NCBI RefSeq assembly: GCF_002813135.1
Contig: NZ_PHTY01000001.1
Coordinates: forward strand, 2,935,501 to 2,999,500
Direction: 5' to 3'
From: Ulvibacter sp. MAR_2010_11
GTDB lineage: Bacteria; Bacteroidota; Bacteroidia; Flavobacteriales; Flavobacteriaceae
DNA: 64,000 bases
A program made the position numbers and the translations under genes. Positions 8,432 through 16,969 of the stretch are shown here, in pieces. Within the stretch, counting starts at the first letter, position 1. Every line of letters begins with the position of its first letter. A model generated the notes under the pieces. That model was given only the letters and a program-made list of their open reading frames with translations. It searched no databases and was not told where the DNA came from.

Positions 8432-9112
8432 CTAAAGTTCCAAGGAACTTCCAATTTCCAGTAACATCAAATCTTTTCCCGCGTCATAGAATTTTTTTAC
8501 GGCTTCCTCGTGATTTATTTCTATATAGCCAAAGGTATCGTAATGCACACCCAGCACCTTGTCGCATTTAACAAAATCGCTTGCAATTATGGCATCGTCC
8601 ACTCCCATAGTAAAATTATCTCCAATAGGTAAAATGGCTAGGTCGAGTTTTATCGACATGGGGATGAGTTTCATATCCATGGTAAGCGCGGTATCTCCCG
8701 CGATGTAAATATTCTTTCGTTCTCCTTCAATAACAAATCCGCCGGGCTGTCCACCGTAGGTCCCGTCAGGAAAAGAACTGGTATGAATGGCATTTACGTA
8801 TTTTACGTTTCCAAACTCGAAGTCCCAACTTCCCCCGTGATTCATTGGGTGTACTTCAATACCCTTGGCCTGATAATACATCGCAATTTCATAATTGCTT
8901 ACAATGGTTGCATTGGTGTTTTTTGCGATGGCTTCGGCGTCGAGTATGTGATCCTGATGCGCATGTGTAAGTAAGATATAATCGGCTTTGAGGGACATAA
9001 TATCAATTTTGTCTTTCGACAAGGGATTCCCCGAAATAAAGGGATCAATTAAAATATGTACATCGGAAACCTCAATTCCCAAACTGTTTTGTCCGTAATA
9101 AGTAATTTTCAT
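8432..9112 (-). CDS. Metal-dependent hydrolase, UPF0173 family (metallo-beta-lactamase fold)
   Basis: 226 residues, the full size of UPF0173/YtkL. The metal-binding motif HAHQDH (H50, H52, D54, H55) is intact; further metal ligands are likely in GGSW near H94 and AGDTAL near 140. Cytoplasmic, no signal peptide. The substrate of the family is unknown. It lies between menA (27 bp) and the four-helix-bundle insert, so it was probably adjacent to menC before that insertion. The position suggests housekeeping rather than antibiotic resistance. Confidence 0.88.
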   Translation of the reverse strand: MKITYYGQNSLGIEVSDVHILIDPFISGNPLSKDKIDIMSLKADYILLTHAHQDHILDAEAIAKNTNATIVSNYEIAMYYQAKGIEVHPMNHGGSWDFEFGNVKYVNAIHTSSFPDGTYGGQPGGFVIEGERKNIYIAGDTALTMDMKLIPMSIKLDLAILPIGDNFTMGVDDAIIASDFVKCDKVLGVHYDTFGYIEINHEEAVKKFYDAGKDLMLLEIGSSLEL

Positions 9113-9139
9113 ACCGCCTATTTTTCTTTAAAGATAAAT

Positions 9140-10066
9140 CTAAAAGAAATTTGAAGCAAAAAACAAGACTGAAAATAAAAAAGTACTTAATGCAACTTTC
9201 TTCAATTCGGGATCTAAAAGCGCAGGAGCTTCATTTTTAAATACGGTTACCACATTTAAAAAAACAGGAATAAAGGCAATGAGCGGAAGATATTCCATCA
9301 ATGTGGTAGCATTCAAAAAGAAATAGACTAGAGCGCTTAAAAATGCAATTCCAATTAAGAGTGCATGGTATAGTTTTACGGGTTTCTCACCAAGGATCAC
9401 GGCGAGAGTATTCTTATTCACCATAGCATCGGTCAAGCGGTCCCGCATATTATTCAGGTTTAGCACAGCAGCACTTAACAATCCAATGGTAATTGCCGGG
9501 AGTACTATGTAATTAGAGACTTGCTGTGTATAGAGAAAATAGCATCCCATGACGCCCACAATTCCGAAGAAAACAAAAACAAAAACGTCTCCCAAAGCCC
9601 GGTAGCCGTAGGCTCGCTTCCCAACAGTGTAGGTAATTGCGGCTATAATTGCTGCAATCCCCAGATTAAAAAATACAACCGATAAGATGAAATTCTCATT
9701 ACCAAACGCAGCAAAAATTAGCATACTGGCAATAAATAAGGTGATAATTGCCGTAACAGCCATTCCTGTTTTTAATTCTTTACGAGTAAGTAAACCACTT
9801 TGCAATGCCCGAGCCGGCCCTACTCTATCGTTATTATCGGTGCCCTTTACCCCATCGCCGTAATCGTTCGCAAAATTGGAGAGGATTTGAAAGCCCAATG
9901 TGGTTGCCAAGGCAAGACCGAAAATTAAATAGGTAAAAGCATTGATTTCCAACGCTGCGGCACTGGCGGTGATAATTCCTGAAAGGGACAAGGGCAGAGT
10001 TCGTAAACGTGCGGCAGAAATCCAGGCGCGTACTTTTGTCATATAAATTGGCTCTTTGAGTTGCAA
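9140..10066 (-). CDS. menA: 1,4-dihydroxy-2-naphthoate polyprenyltransferase (MenA)
   Basis: 308-residue UbiA-superfamily membrane enzyme with eight to nine hydrophobic helices. The first Asp-rich motif is NDYGDGVKGTDN (N67, D68, D71) and the second is NMRDRLTD near 200. MenA joins the polyprenyl chain to DHNA, giving demethylmenaquinone. It is the first gene of the minus-strand men operon. Met9 (MTKVRAW, start at 10042) fits the family's usual N-terminus better than Met1, so the protein may be 300 residues. It is divergent from a DoxX gene; the 62-bp gap must hold both promoters. Confidence 0.93.
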   Translation of the reverse strand: MQLKEPIYMTKVRAWISAARLRTLPLSLSGIITASAAALEINAFTYLIFGLALATTLGFQILSNFANDYGDGVKGTDNNDRVGPARALQSGLLTRKELKTGMAVTAIITLFIASMLIFAAFGNENFILSVVFFNLGIAAIIAAITYTVGKRAYGYRALGDVFVFVFFGIVGVMGCYFLYTQQVSNYIVLPAITIGLLSAAVLNLNNMRDRLTDAMVNKNTLAVILGEKPVKLYHALLIGIAFLSALVYFFLNATTLMEYLPLIAFIPVFLNVVTVFKNEAPALLDPELKKVALSTFLFSVLFFASNFF

Positions 10067-10076
10067 AAATACACTT

Positions 10077-10084
10077 TAAATTTG
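10077..10084 (+). promoter_or_regulatory. Bacteroidota promoter -7 element for the DoxX gene
   Basis: TAAATTTG fits TAnnTTTG, with TTTG at 10055-10058 as the -33 element (18-bp spacing). It is 45 bp upstream of the ATG. The -33 element lies within the 5' end of menA if Met1 is used, which also favours the shorter menA start. Confidence 0.5.
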
Positions 10085-10128
10085 TTTTGTATATTGAGCG
10101 TTGAATCGGATATTTCTAAAATTATTAC

Positions 10129-10506
10129 ATGTCAAACGCTACCCGCTACAACATTGGATTATTACTCTTACGCCTAAGTTTTTCGGCCTTAATACTTCTT
10201 CATGGTATTCCAAAATTAATTGAACTTTTACAAGGCAATTTCGAGTTTGGAGATCCTCTTGGTATGGGTGAAGCTGCTTCAAAAGTACTGGCAGTTATAG
10301 GGGAGGTAATTTGTCCTATACTCATCATAATAGGCTATAAAACCCGCTGGGCAGCGATTCCAACTATCATAACCATGGGAGTCGTGGCATTTATTGTACA
10401 AGCAGCCGATCCAATTGGTGCGAAAGAAAAGGCTTTATTGTTTCTTTTCGGATTCCTTGTAATTGCGTTACTTGGTGCCGGAAAGTATTCGATCGATAAG
10501 AAGTAA
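10129..10506 (+). CDS. DoxX family membrane protein
   Basis: 125 residues with four hydrophobic segments and the DoxX signature LLRLSFSALILLHGIPKL at the start and IGYKTRWAAIPT in the middle. It is a paralogue of the 1030-1452 protein. Divergent from menA; its stop codon touches the stop of holA with no gap. DoxX proteins near quinone genes may take part in quinone-linked redox, but this is inference from position alone. Confidence 0.87.
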   Translation: MSNATRYNIGLLLLRLSFSALILLHGIPKLIELLQGNFEFGDPLGMGEAASKVLAVIGEVICPILIIIGYKTRWAAIPTIITMGVVAFIVQAADPIGAKEKALLFLFGFLVIALLGAGKYSIDKK

Positions 10507-11511
10507 TTAGTCAAATATCTTAACAAGCAGTTCTTTTAACAAATCACCTTGCGAGAGATTCGCGGCGCCCACCCCCTTACTTTTCATATCTATTTCCCGA
10601 ATGGAAGATATAACAGAACTAACTTTCTTCATGGGATAATTTCGAGCCGCCTCCTGATAATCTTTTATGAAATAAGGACTCACGCCAAGTACTTTCGGGG
10701 CTTCCGATTTGTTTGAAAGCGCGTGGTATTTCAATAATTTAGAAAAAAAAGTGTACAAAATCGCAACCGTCATCACCATTGGGTGGTTTTTCGGATTTTG
10801 TGAAAAATACTGAATAATGGTAAATGCCTTTTTGATATCCTTCGAGCCAATGGCATTCTGCAATTCGAAATTGTTGAAATCTTTGCTAATCCCAATATTT
10901 TCTTCAATTAATTGAGGCGTTATCTGCTCTCCCGGCCTCAGTATTAATTGCAACTTTTCCAGTTCGTTATTTACCTTCCCAAGGTCATTTCCTAAAAACT
11001 CAACCAGCATCTGCGCCGCCTTTGGAGTAATAGTGTATCCTTTTCCTACCAAAACCCTCCGAATCCAGTCCGGCACCTGATTTTCATACAATTTCTTGCC
11101 TTCAAAAAGGACTCCGGCTTTGTCTATTAATTTTGCCAGTTTTTTGCGTTTATCCAGCGTTTTGTATTTATAACATATCACCAAAACTGTGGTAGGCTGC
11201 GGATTTTCAACATAAGAAACCAAACTTTCGATGGTTCGGGACAGATCCTGAGCTTCCTTTACGATAACCACCTGCTTTTCGGCCATCATGGGATAGCGCT
11301 TTGCGCTGCTTATAATCTCATCGACAGTAACATCCCGACCGTATAAAACCATTTGATTGAACCCTTTTTCCTCCTCGGTAAGTACCGTGTCCTCAATAAA
11401 TTTTGAAATTCCGTCAATATAATAGGCCTCTTCCCCCATTAAAAAATAAATGGGTTTAAGATCACCGGCTTTGATGCCGGAAATAATACTTTTGGCTTTG
11501 TCTAAAGGCAC
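10507..11511 (-). CDS. holA: DNA polymerase III subunit delta
   Basis: 334 residues, the normal length of HolA, the clamp-loader subunit that opens the beta clamp. Visible: N-terminal AAA+-like domain with YFLMGEEAYYID (22-33), the YPMMAEKQVVIVKEAQ segment near 93-108, no Walker A motif (as expected for delta), and the helical collar domain at the C-terminus ending in LLVKIFD. It is convergent with the DoxX gene and divergent from the HsdR-N-like gene. Confidence 0.9.
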   Translation of the reverse strand: MPLDKAKSIISGIKAGDLKPIYFLMGEEAYYIDGISKFIEDTVLTEEEKGFNQMVLYGRDVTVDEIISSAKRYPMMAEKQVVIVKEAQDLSRTIESLVSYVENPQPTTVLVICYKYKTLDKRKKLAKLIDKAGVLFEGKKLYENQVPDWIRRVLVGKGYTITPKAAQMLVEFLGNDLGKVNNELEKLQLILRPGEQITPQLIEENIGISKDFNNFELQNAIGSKDIKKAFTIIQYFSQNPKNHPMVMTVAILYTFFSKLLKYHALSNKSEAPKVLGVSPYFIKDYQEAARNYPMKKVSSVISSIREIDMKSKGVGAANLSQGDLLKELLVKIFD

Positions 11512-11563
11512 AATAAAATAACGAGTATTAAAGGATTACTATAAAATAATCGAGATGCTTTAG

Positions 11564-11571
11564 TAACTTTG
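11564..11571 (+). promoter_or_regulatory. Promoter -7 element giving a probable leaderless mRNA
   Basis: TAACTTTG matches TAnnTTTG exactly, and the ATG of the next gene starts only 4 bases after it. Transcription starts about 5-8 bases after this element in Bacteroidota, so the mRNA would begin at or within the start codon. Confidence 0.5.
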
Positions 11572-11575
11572 TTCT

Positions 11576-12025
11576 ATGCAGAAGTTAAACTTCCCGGAGT
11601 ATCAATTTCGTTTCAAAAGTAACGAAAACAAACCATTGATTTTTGATGAAATCAGAAAAAAGTTTGTAATTCTTACCCCCGAAGAATGGGTTCGGCAACA
11701 TGTGCTTCAGTTATTGCTTTCAGAAAAAAAATATCCGGCCTCTCATATCAATATCGAAAAGCAATTAAAATTGCACAACACTGTTAAACGCTATGATATT
11801 GTAGTTTTTAACAGCGACGGAAGCATCCATCTTATTATTGAATGTAAGGCACCAATTGTCCCTATTACTCAAGAAACATTCGATCAGATCGCACGTTATA
11901 ATATGGCCCTAGATTCCACTTTGCTCATGGTTACCAACGGAATAGATCACTATTTTTGCAAAATGGATTTTGAAAACGAGCGCTATATTTTTTTGAAAGA
12001 TATTCCTTCCTATATTCCCAAATAA
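11576..12025 (+). CDS. Type I restriction HsdR-N-like domain protein (PD-(D/E)xK fold), stand-alone
   Basis: 149 residues covering a single HSDR_N_2-type nuclease domain. The catalytic pattern is present: E61 (NIEKQL), D74 (YDIVVFN), E89-C-K91 (IIECKAP) and Q104 (QETFDQIARYN). There is no helicase or methylase partner, and the same gene is found between holA and a glycosyltransferase in many flavobacteria (from memory), which argues for a housekeeping nuclease rather than a restriction system. Probably cytoplasmic. The likely transcript is leaderless. Specificity is unknown. Confidence 0.82.
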   Translation: MQKLNFPEYQFRFKSNENKPLIFDEIRKKFVILTPEEWVRQHVLQLLLSEKKYPASHINIEKQLKLHNTVKRYDIVVFNSDGSIHLIIECKAPIVPITQETFDQIARYNMALDSTLLMVTNGIDHYFCKMDFENERYIFLKDIPSYIPK

Positions 12026-12042
12026 ACTAGTTACTTTGCAGC

Positions 12043-13038
12043 GTGAATGTAGCGGTAGTCATATTAAACTGGAATGGAAAGACATTACTGGAAGAGTTTT
12101 TACCTTCGGTGGTACTCTATTCTGAAAATGCGACTGTGTATGTAGCAGACAATGCATCTACCGATGCTTCGGTTGCCTTTGTTACTGAAAACTTTCCGTC
12201 GGTGAAAATCATTCAGAATAAGACAAATGGAGGTTATGCAAAAGGTTACAATGACGCATTGGCAAATCTTTCCGAAGAAATTTACGTATTGCTCAACAGT
12301 GATGTAGAAGTGACGGAGAACTGGTTGGATCCTGTTATTGCCGAATTTAAAAAAGACAAATCGCTTGTTGCTGCCCAACCAAAGATTCTCGACTACAACA
12401 ACAAGACTTATTTTGAATATGCCGGTGCAGCAGGTGGTTTTATAGATGCTCTGGGCTATCCCTATTGTCGGGGTCGGATTTTTAACACCATAGAACCAGA
12501 TAACAATCAATACGACGATATCATATATATTTTTTGGGCCACAGGAGCTTGTTTATTTGTTAAGAAGGATGCTTTTTGGAATGCCGGTGGCCTGGATGAA
12601 GACTTTTTTACACATCAGGAGGAGATAGATCTATGCTGGCGAATGCTGGCCAGAGGAGGAAATATAAAATACATAGGTACTTCTAAAGTTTTCCATGTTG
12701 GTGGCGCAACCTTAGCTTCGGGTAATCCCAAAAAAACATTTTATAATTTCAGAAACACACTTTTAATGTTGGTTAAAAATGTAAAGGGTCCAAAATTGTG
12801 GGCAATCATTTTCATGCGATTGCTTTTAGATGGTTTGGCGGGTGTACAATTCTTATTTCAGGGAAAAATTGCACATTCCTTTGCAATACTTAATGCACAC
12901 CTTAGTTTTTACGGCTTATTTTTTAAATTCCTCAAAAAGAGAAAGATACACGCGACAAATTATTGTTATTGCTCTAAAATATCGGTTGTATGGAACTATT
13001 TTGTTCTAAAAAAACAGAACTTTAAGGAAGGCTACTAA
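12043..13038 (+). CDS. Family 2 glycosyltransferase
   Basis: 331 residues, GTG start (17 bp after the preceding stop). GT-A fold: VVILNWNGK at the start, NSDVEV near residue 87 as the metal/nucleotide site, and TGACLFVKKDAF followed by EEIDLCWR near 200, the catalytic acidic motif of rhamnosyltransferase-like GT2 enzymes. The C-terminal 90 residues hold one or two hydrophobic stretches that may dock at the membrane. It likely adds a sugar to a cell-surface glycan; donor and acceptor unknown. Probably co-transcribed with the nuclease-fold gene. Confidence 0.88.
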   Translation: MNVAVVILNWNGKTLLEEFLPSVVLYSENATVYVADNASTDASVAFVTENFPSVKIIQNKTNGGYAKGYNDALANLSEEIYVLLNSDVEVTENWLDPVIAEFKKDKSLVAAQPKILDYNNKTYFEYAGAAGGFIDALGYPYCRGRIFNTIEPDNNQYDDIIYIFWATGACLFVKKDAFWNAGGLDEDFFTHQEEIDLCWRMLARGGNIKYIGTSKVFHVGGATLASGNPKKTFYNFRNTLLMLVKNVKGPKLWAIIFMRLLLDGLAGVQFLFQGKIAHSFAILNAHLSFYGLFFKFLKKRKIHATNYCYCSKISVVWNYFVLKKQNFKEGY

Positions 13039-13066
13039 ATTTTACTTAAAGTATTGTTAATCTGGC

Positions 13067-13095
13067 TTGCATCTACTACGCATTTAATAATTTTG
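13067..13095 (+). promoter_or_regulatory. Promoter of the first OmpA-like gene
   Basis: TTG at 13067-13069, an 18-bp gap, then TAATTTTG at 13088-13095 (TAnnTTTG). The ATG is 35 bp downstream. Confidence 0.5.
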
Positions 13096-13130
13096 ATTAA
13101 CATTTTAACACTTAAAACTAAACATACATT

Positions 13131-13988
13131 ATGAAAAAACTTTTGATATTAACTTTATGCTCCGGCTTGCTACTCACGTCGTGTGTTTCGAAGAAAAAGT
13201 ATTCGGAATTGGAGACAAAACAGAAGCAAACACAGGATTTATTGAACACTGCAACAGTGAAGTTAAATAGCTGTTTAACCGATAAGGCAGCAGCCGATGC
13301 AAGAGCTCTGGCGCTTCAGGAAAGACTTGCAGACATGAAAAAAACTAATGAAGATTTAATTCAAAGTTCAAAGGATTTGACCATGCTTACCTCAAAGGGA
13401 GCTACAAACCTTGAAAAATCTTTAGAAAGCTTAAAAGAAAAAGATCTTAAAATCTCTCGTTTACAGGATGCACTTACCAAAAAGGACAGTGTGACACTAG
13501 CTTTAGTATCAAGCCTTAAGAAAGAGGTAGGTATGAACGATCAGGATATTACGATCAATGTTGAAAAAGGAGTAGTATTTATTTCGCTGAGTGATAAGGT
13601 ATTATTCAAGAGCGGAAGCTACAACTTATCTAACCGTGCTAATGAAATATTAGGTAAGGTAGCCACTGTAATTAACAGTAAACCCGATTTCGAAGCACTT
13701 GTTGAAGGACATACAGATAATGTTCCTTTCCAAAGTGGTGTATTGATCGACAACTGGGATCTAAGTGCAAAACGTGCAACAGCCGTAGTACGTAAATTGA
13801 TGGAGCTGGGAGCCAATCCTGCACAGTTGATTGCTGCCGGACGTAGTGAATTTGTACCAATAGTCCCTAACACTACAGCAGACAACAAATCTACAAATCG
13901 TAGAACAAAAATATATGTGTTACCAAAAATCGATCAGTTTTATGACATGATTGAGAAAGAAATGAAAACACTTGAAGGTGGTAACTAA
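13131..13988 (+). CDS. OmpA family outer-membrane lipoprotein (copy 1)
   Basis: 285 residues. Lipobox LLTSC with acylated Cys18; residues 25-120 are a coiled coil rich in Lys, Leu and Asp; the C-terminal 140-260 is an OmpA/MotB peptidoglycan-binding domain with VEGHTDNVP and the Arg pair in NRRTK that binds the diaminopimelate group. It should tether the outer membrane to the cell wall. A tandem copy follows at 14119 with long identical stretches in the coiled coil and in the C-terminal domain. Ends with a strong terminator, so each copy is its own unit. Confidence 0.9.
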   Translation: MKKLLILTLCSGLLLTSCVSKKKYSELETKQKQTQDLLNTATVKLNSCLTDKAAADARALALQERLADMKKTNEDLIQSSKDLTMLTSKGATNLEKSLESLKEKDLKISRLQDALTKKDSVTLALVSSLKKEVGMNDQDITINVEKGVVFISLSDKVLFKSGSYNLSNRANEILGKVATVINSKPDFEALVEGHTDNVPFQSGVLIDNWDLSAKRATAVVRKLMELGANPAQLIAAGRSEFVPIVPNTTADNKSTNRRTKIYVLPKIDQFYDMIEKEMKTLEGGN

Positions 13989-14010
13989 TTCTTAAATGCA
14001 TACAATTTCT

Positions 14011-14038
14011 AAAGCCCGGCCCTGAGCCGGGTTTTTTT
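14011..14038 (+). terminator. Rho-independent terminator after OmpA copy 1
   Basis: CCCGGC, loop CCTGA, GCCGGG, then seven T, with flanking A and T extending the stem. A decayed copy of this element lies after the second OmpA gene. Confidence 0.88.
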
Positions 14039-14118
14039 GTAAACCACGACAGACATTTTATGTATCAAAAAAGTGAGTATCTTTATGGTACTATATAAAA
14101 ATCTCTAAATACCTCAAT

Positions 14119-14979
14119 ATGAAAAGAATTTTATTCCTCTTGGTTATTTCTTCGCTTGTTTTAGGTTCATGCGTGTCTAAAAAAGAATTTATCGAATTAG
14201 AAGGCAAGTACAAAAAATCTCAGGATTTACTAAACTCTACTACTGTTAAATTAAATAGTTGCTTAACCGATAAGGCTGCTATGGAAGCAAGGTTGACTGA
14301 AATTCAAGCTCGCCTGGCAGATATGAAGAAAACAAATGAGGACCTTATTCAAAGTTCTAAAGATCTTACCATGTTAACTTCAAAAGGAGCTGCCAATCTC
14401 GAAAAGTCATTGGAAAGCCTGAAGGAAAAAGACTTAAAAATTTCTCGACTACAAGATGCACTCAGCAAAAAAGACAGTGTTACCCTGGCTTTGGTAACCA
14501 GTTTAAAGAGAGAAGTGGGCATTAACGATCCGGATATCGAGATCAATGTTGAAAAAGGGGTTGTTTACATCTCCCTTTCGGATAAACTACTTTTTAAGAG
14601 CGGTAGTTATGAAATTTCTGCAAGAGCTTCCGAAATACTCGGTAAAGTCGCTAAAGTAATTAATGGCAAACCAAACTTTGAAGCGATGGTTGAAGGGCAT
14701 ACAGACAATGTTCCTTACAAAAATGGATTACTGCTGGACAATTGGGATTTAAGTGTGAAACGAGCTACAGCAGTGGTGAGAGCGCTTCAGGATTTGGGCA
14801 TAAGTCCGGGGAGGTTAGTAGCTGCCGGACGTGGCGAGTATGTATCATTGGTGCCAAATGACACAGCAGAAAATCGCGCGACTAACAGACGTACTCGTAT
14901 TTTAGTACTGCCTAAAATCGATCAGTTCTACGATATGATTGAAAGAGAAATGAAAACACTTTCTGAAGGTGGTAACTAA
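14119..14979 (+). CDS. OmpA family outer-membrane lipoprotein (copy 2)
   Basis: 286 residues, a paralogue of the preceding gene with the same lipobox position (LGSC, Cys18), the same coiled coil and the same OmpA domain (VEGHTDNVP, NRRTR). The two proteins differ mainly in the signal peptide, in the first helix and in scattered surface residues. Start chosen at ATG 14119 because it gives a complete signal peptide. The pair probably arose by tandem duplication that included the terminator. Functional split, for example in growth phase, is possible but not shown. Confidence 0.9.
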   Translation: MKRILFLLVISSLVLGSCVSKKEFIELEGKYKKSQDLLNSTTVKLNSCLTDKAAMEARLTEIQARLADMKKTNEDLIQSSKDLTMLTSKGAANLEKSLESLKEKDLKISRLQDALSKKDSVTLALVTSLKREVGINDPDIEINVEKGVVYISLSDKLLFKSGSYEISARASEILGKVAKVINGKPNFEAMVEGHTDNVPYKNGLLLDNWDLSVKRATAVVRALQDLGISPGRLVAAGRGEYVSLVPNDTAENRATNRRTRILVLPKIDQFYDMIEREMKTLSEGGN

Positions 14980-15004
14980 TAAATTAAATAATACTACTAA
15001 ATCA

Positions 15005-15025
15005 CAGCCCTGAGCCAGGTTTTTA
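15005..15025 (+). terminator. Decayed terminator after OmpA copy 2
   Basis: The block AGCCCTGAGCCAGG followed by five T mirrors the terminator of copy 1 but has lost most of the CCCGGC stem. It may terminate poorly, allowing read-through toward the DinB gene 155 bp downstream. Confidence 0.5.
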
Positions 15026-15179
15026 GGCTTTCGCTAATTATCTGAATTTATGAAAGCAACCAGTATTTCTAACGTCTAATTAAAATACCATTAATTTGAA
15101 GCAAAAGATGTCCCATTTTAACTGTTCGCTTCGTCTTAATAGAGTAAAGTGAAAAAGTTTAACCATAAATTAAAATCTC

Positions 15180-15785
15180 ATGAAAAAACTAATCCTTCCT
15201 TTTCTAGTATTTGCGCTAGTTAGTTTTACTACTTCAAACGTAAAATTAACCGATTTTGAAAGAGAGAAAGCCGTTAAAGAAATGACCAAAACACACGATT
15301 TATTATTGGATGCTGTGGCAGGTCTTTCAGATGAACAATTAAATTTTAAAAGCAGCCCTGATTCCTGGTCTATTGCCGAGTGTGTTGAACATATCGCAAT
15401 TTCAGAAAATAATATCTTCGGCATGCAGCAGGGTACGTTAAAAACTCCGGCAGATCCTTCCAAAAGAGATCAGGTTAAAATGACCGATGATCAAATATTG
15501 GAGATGATTGTAGACAGAAGTACCAAATTTAAAACTCAGGAGCCTTTCGAGCCTACCGGTAAATACGGGACGTATGCTGCAACCTTGGACGAATTTAAAA
15601 ACCGAAGAATTGAAAACATCGACTATGTGGTTAACACAGATGACGACTTGAGAAATCATTATATGGAATTGCCTTTTGGCGTCTTAGATGCTTATCAGGG
15701 GTTATTGTTCATGTCTGCCCATACCGAGCGCCATGTGCGTCAGATTGAAGAGATAATGAGCGATGAAAATTTTCCGGAAGAATAG
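15180..15785 (+). CDS. DinB family protein, exported
   Basis: 201 residues with an N-terminal hydrophobic segment (1-19) that looks like a signal peptide, followed by a DinB_2 four-helix domain. The three metal-binding His of the family are present: H71 (CVEHIA), H181 and H185 (SAHTERH). DinB-fold proteins include thiol-dependent enzymes such as bacillithiol transferases and many uncharacterized metal proteins. An exported form in flavobacteria is common but of unknown function. A clear terminator follows. Confidence 0.85.
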   Translation: MKKLILPFLVFALVSFTTSNVKLTDFEREKAVKEMTKTHDLLLDAVAGLSDEQLNFKSSPDSWSIAECVEHIAISENNIFGMQQGTLKTPADPSKRDQVKMTDDQILEMIVDRSTKFKTQEPFEPTGKYGTYAATLDEFKNRRIENIDYVVNTDDDLRNHYMELPFGVLDAYQGLLFMSAHTERHVRQIEEIMSDENFPEE

Positions 15786-15806
15786 CGAATAATTTCAGCT
15801 TAAAAT

Positions 15807-15846
15807 AAAAACCCTAATCTAAGTCTACGATTGGGGTTTTCTTTTT
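15807..15846 (+). terminator. Rho-independent terminator after the DinB gene
   Basis: AAAACCC-T-AATC pairs with GATT-G-GGGTTTT around a 9-base loop; the following bases are T-rich. Confidence 0.8.
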
Positions 15847-15872
15847 AGCTACCTTATCTTAAATTTCCATGC

Positions 15873-16355
15873 ATGAACGAGTCTGAAGCTTTAATAGAAG
15901 CATTTTATAAGGCATTTGCCAATCTCGACGCCGAAGCAATGGTAGCGTGCTACAACAGAGACATTATTTTTGAAGATCCCGCCTTTGGTATATTGAAAGG
16001 AAATCACGCAGGGAATATGTGGCGTATGCTCTGTGAATCGCAGAAAGGAAAGGATTTTAAAGTTACCTATTCCAATATTTCTCCTTCTGCCGAAGGTGGT
16101 TTCGCTCATTGGGAAGCATTGTACACCTTCAGTAAAACAGGAAGAAAAGTACACAATAGAATTACGGCTCAATTTGAAATAAAAGACGGGAAAATAACGC
16201 GTCATACAGACCGGTTCAATCTTTATAATTGGGCGAGTCAGGCTTTTGGAATTAAGGGCCGGTTGATAGGTTGGACACCCTTCTTTCAGAAAAAATTACA
16301 GCAACAAACCAATGCTATGCTTTCAAAATTTGAAGCAAAAAACAATTTGAATTAA
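15873..16355 (+). CDS. Nuclear transport factor 2 (SnoaL-like) family protein
   Basis: 160 residues; an alpha+beta cone fold is suggested by ALIEAFYKAFANLDAEAMVACY at the start (length limited here to its sense: helix plus D/A-rich turn), DIIFEDPAFG and the C-terminal strands HWEALYTFSKTGRKV and ARFEIKDGKI. NTF2-like proteins of this kind may be isomerases or small-molecule binders; the ligand is not predictable. The gene is convergent with the YciO-like gene and their stop codons overlap by 4 bp. Confidence 0.82.
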   Translation: MNESEALIEAFYKAFANLDAEAMVACYNRDIIFEDPAFGILKGNHAGNMWRMLCESQKGKDFKVTYSNISPSAEGGFAHWEALYTFSKTGRKVHNRITAQFEIKDGKITRHTDRFNLYNWASQAFGIKGRLIGWTPFFQKKLQQQTNAMLSKFEAKNNLN

Positions 16356-16969
16356 ATTTCCAGAGAACCCTTTCCTTCACGTATTAACAACGGTTCTCCC
16401 TGGGTCAAATCGATTACCGTAGACGGAATATTTCCACCATAACCCCCATCAACTACAACATCTACCTTGTGTTCCCATTTTTCAAAAATTAGCTCGGGGT
16501 CGGTGGTATACTCGATTACTTCGTCTTCATCTTTAATGGAAGTAGAAATTATAGGGTTACCAAGTTCACGTACAATTGCTTGTACAATGGCATTGTCCGG
16601 GACACGAATACCCACCTCTTTTTTCTTTTTAAAAACCGTGGGTAAATTATTATTTCCGGGCAAAATAAAGGTATAGGGTCCGGGTAAGGCACGCTTTAGA
16701 ATCTTAAATGTCGCAGTGTCTATTTGACGTACATAGTCTGAAAGATTGCTTAAATTTTCACAAACAAAGGCGAAATTTGCCTTATCCAATTTTATGCCTT
16801 TTAAATGTGCAACACGTTCCAGTGCTCTGGTATTTTTTATATCACATCCCAGGGCATAAACCGTATCGCTGGGATAAATTACCAAGCCGCCATTTCGAAT
16901 AATATCCACAACTTTTCGGACATCTTTGGGATTTGGATTCTCTTTATAAATTTTAATGAATTCGGCCAT
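16352..16969 (-). CDS. Sua5/YciO/YrdC family protein (YciO branch; annotated as L-threonylcarbamoyladenylate synthase)
   Basis: 205 residues from the start at 16969 (MAEFIKIYKENP), which matches the family N-terminus; an upstream in-frame ATG would add 26 residues with no family similarity, so I reject it. Motifs: IYPSDTVYALGC (nucleotide-binding), PGPYTFILPG, GIRVPDN, NPIISTS and the C-terminal STVIDL ... LLIREGKG. The layout is closer to E. coli YciO (206 residues, YALGC) than to YrdC/TsaC. Whether it makes threonylcarbamoyl-AMP for t6A tRNA modification or has the different, less understood YciO role is open. Confidence 0.85.
   Translation of the reverse strand: MAEFIKIYKENPNPKDVRKVVDIIRNGGLVIYPSDTVYALGCDIKNTRALERVAHLKGIKLDKANFAFVCENLSNLSDYVRQIDTATFKILKRALPGPYTFILPGNNNLPTVFKKKKEVGIRVPDNAIVQAIVRELGNPIISTSIKDEDEVIEYTTDPELIFEKWEHKVDVVVDGGYGGNIPSTVIDLTQGEPLLIREGKGSLEI

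Noticed and set aside
11576-12025. A defence (restriction) island
   Set aside because: Only one nuclease-fold gene, no methylase, specificity subunit, helicase or other defence genes nearby; flanked by housekeeping genes.
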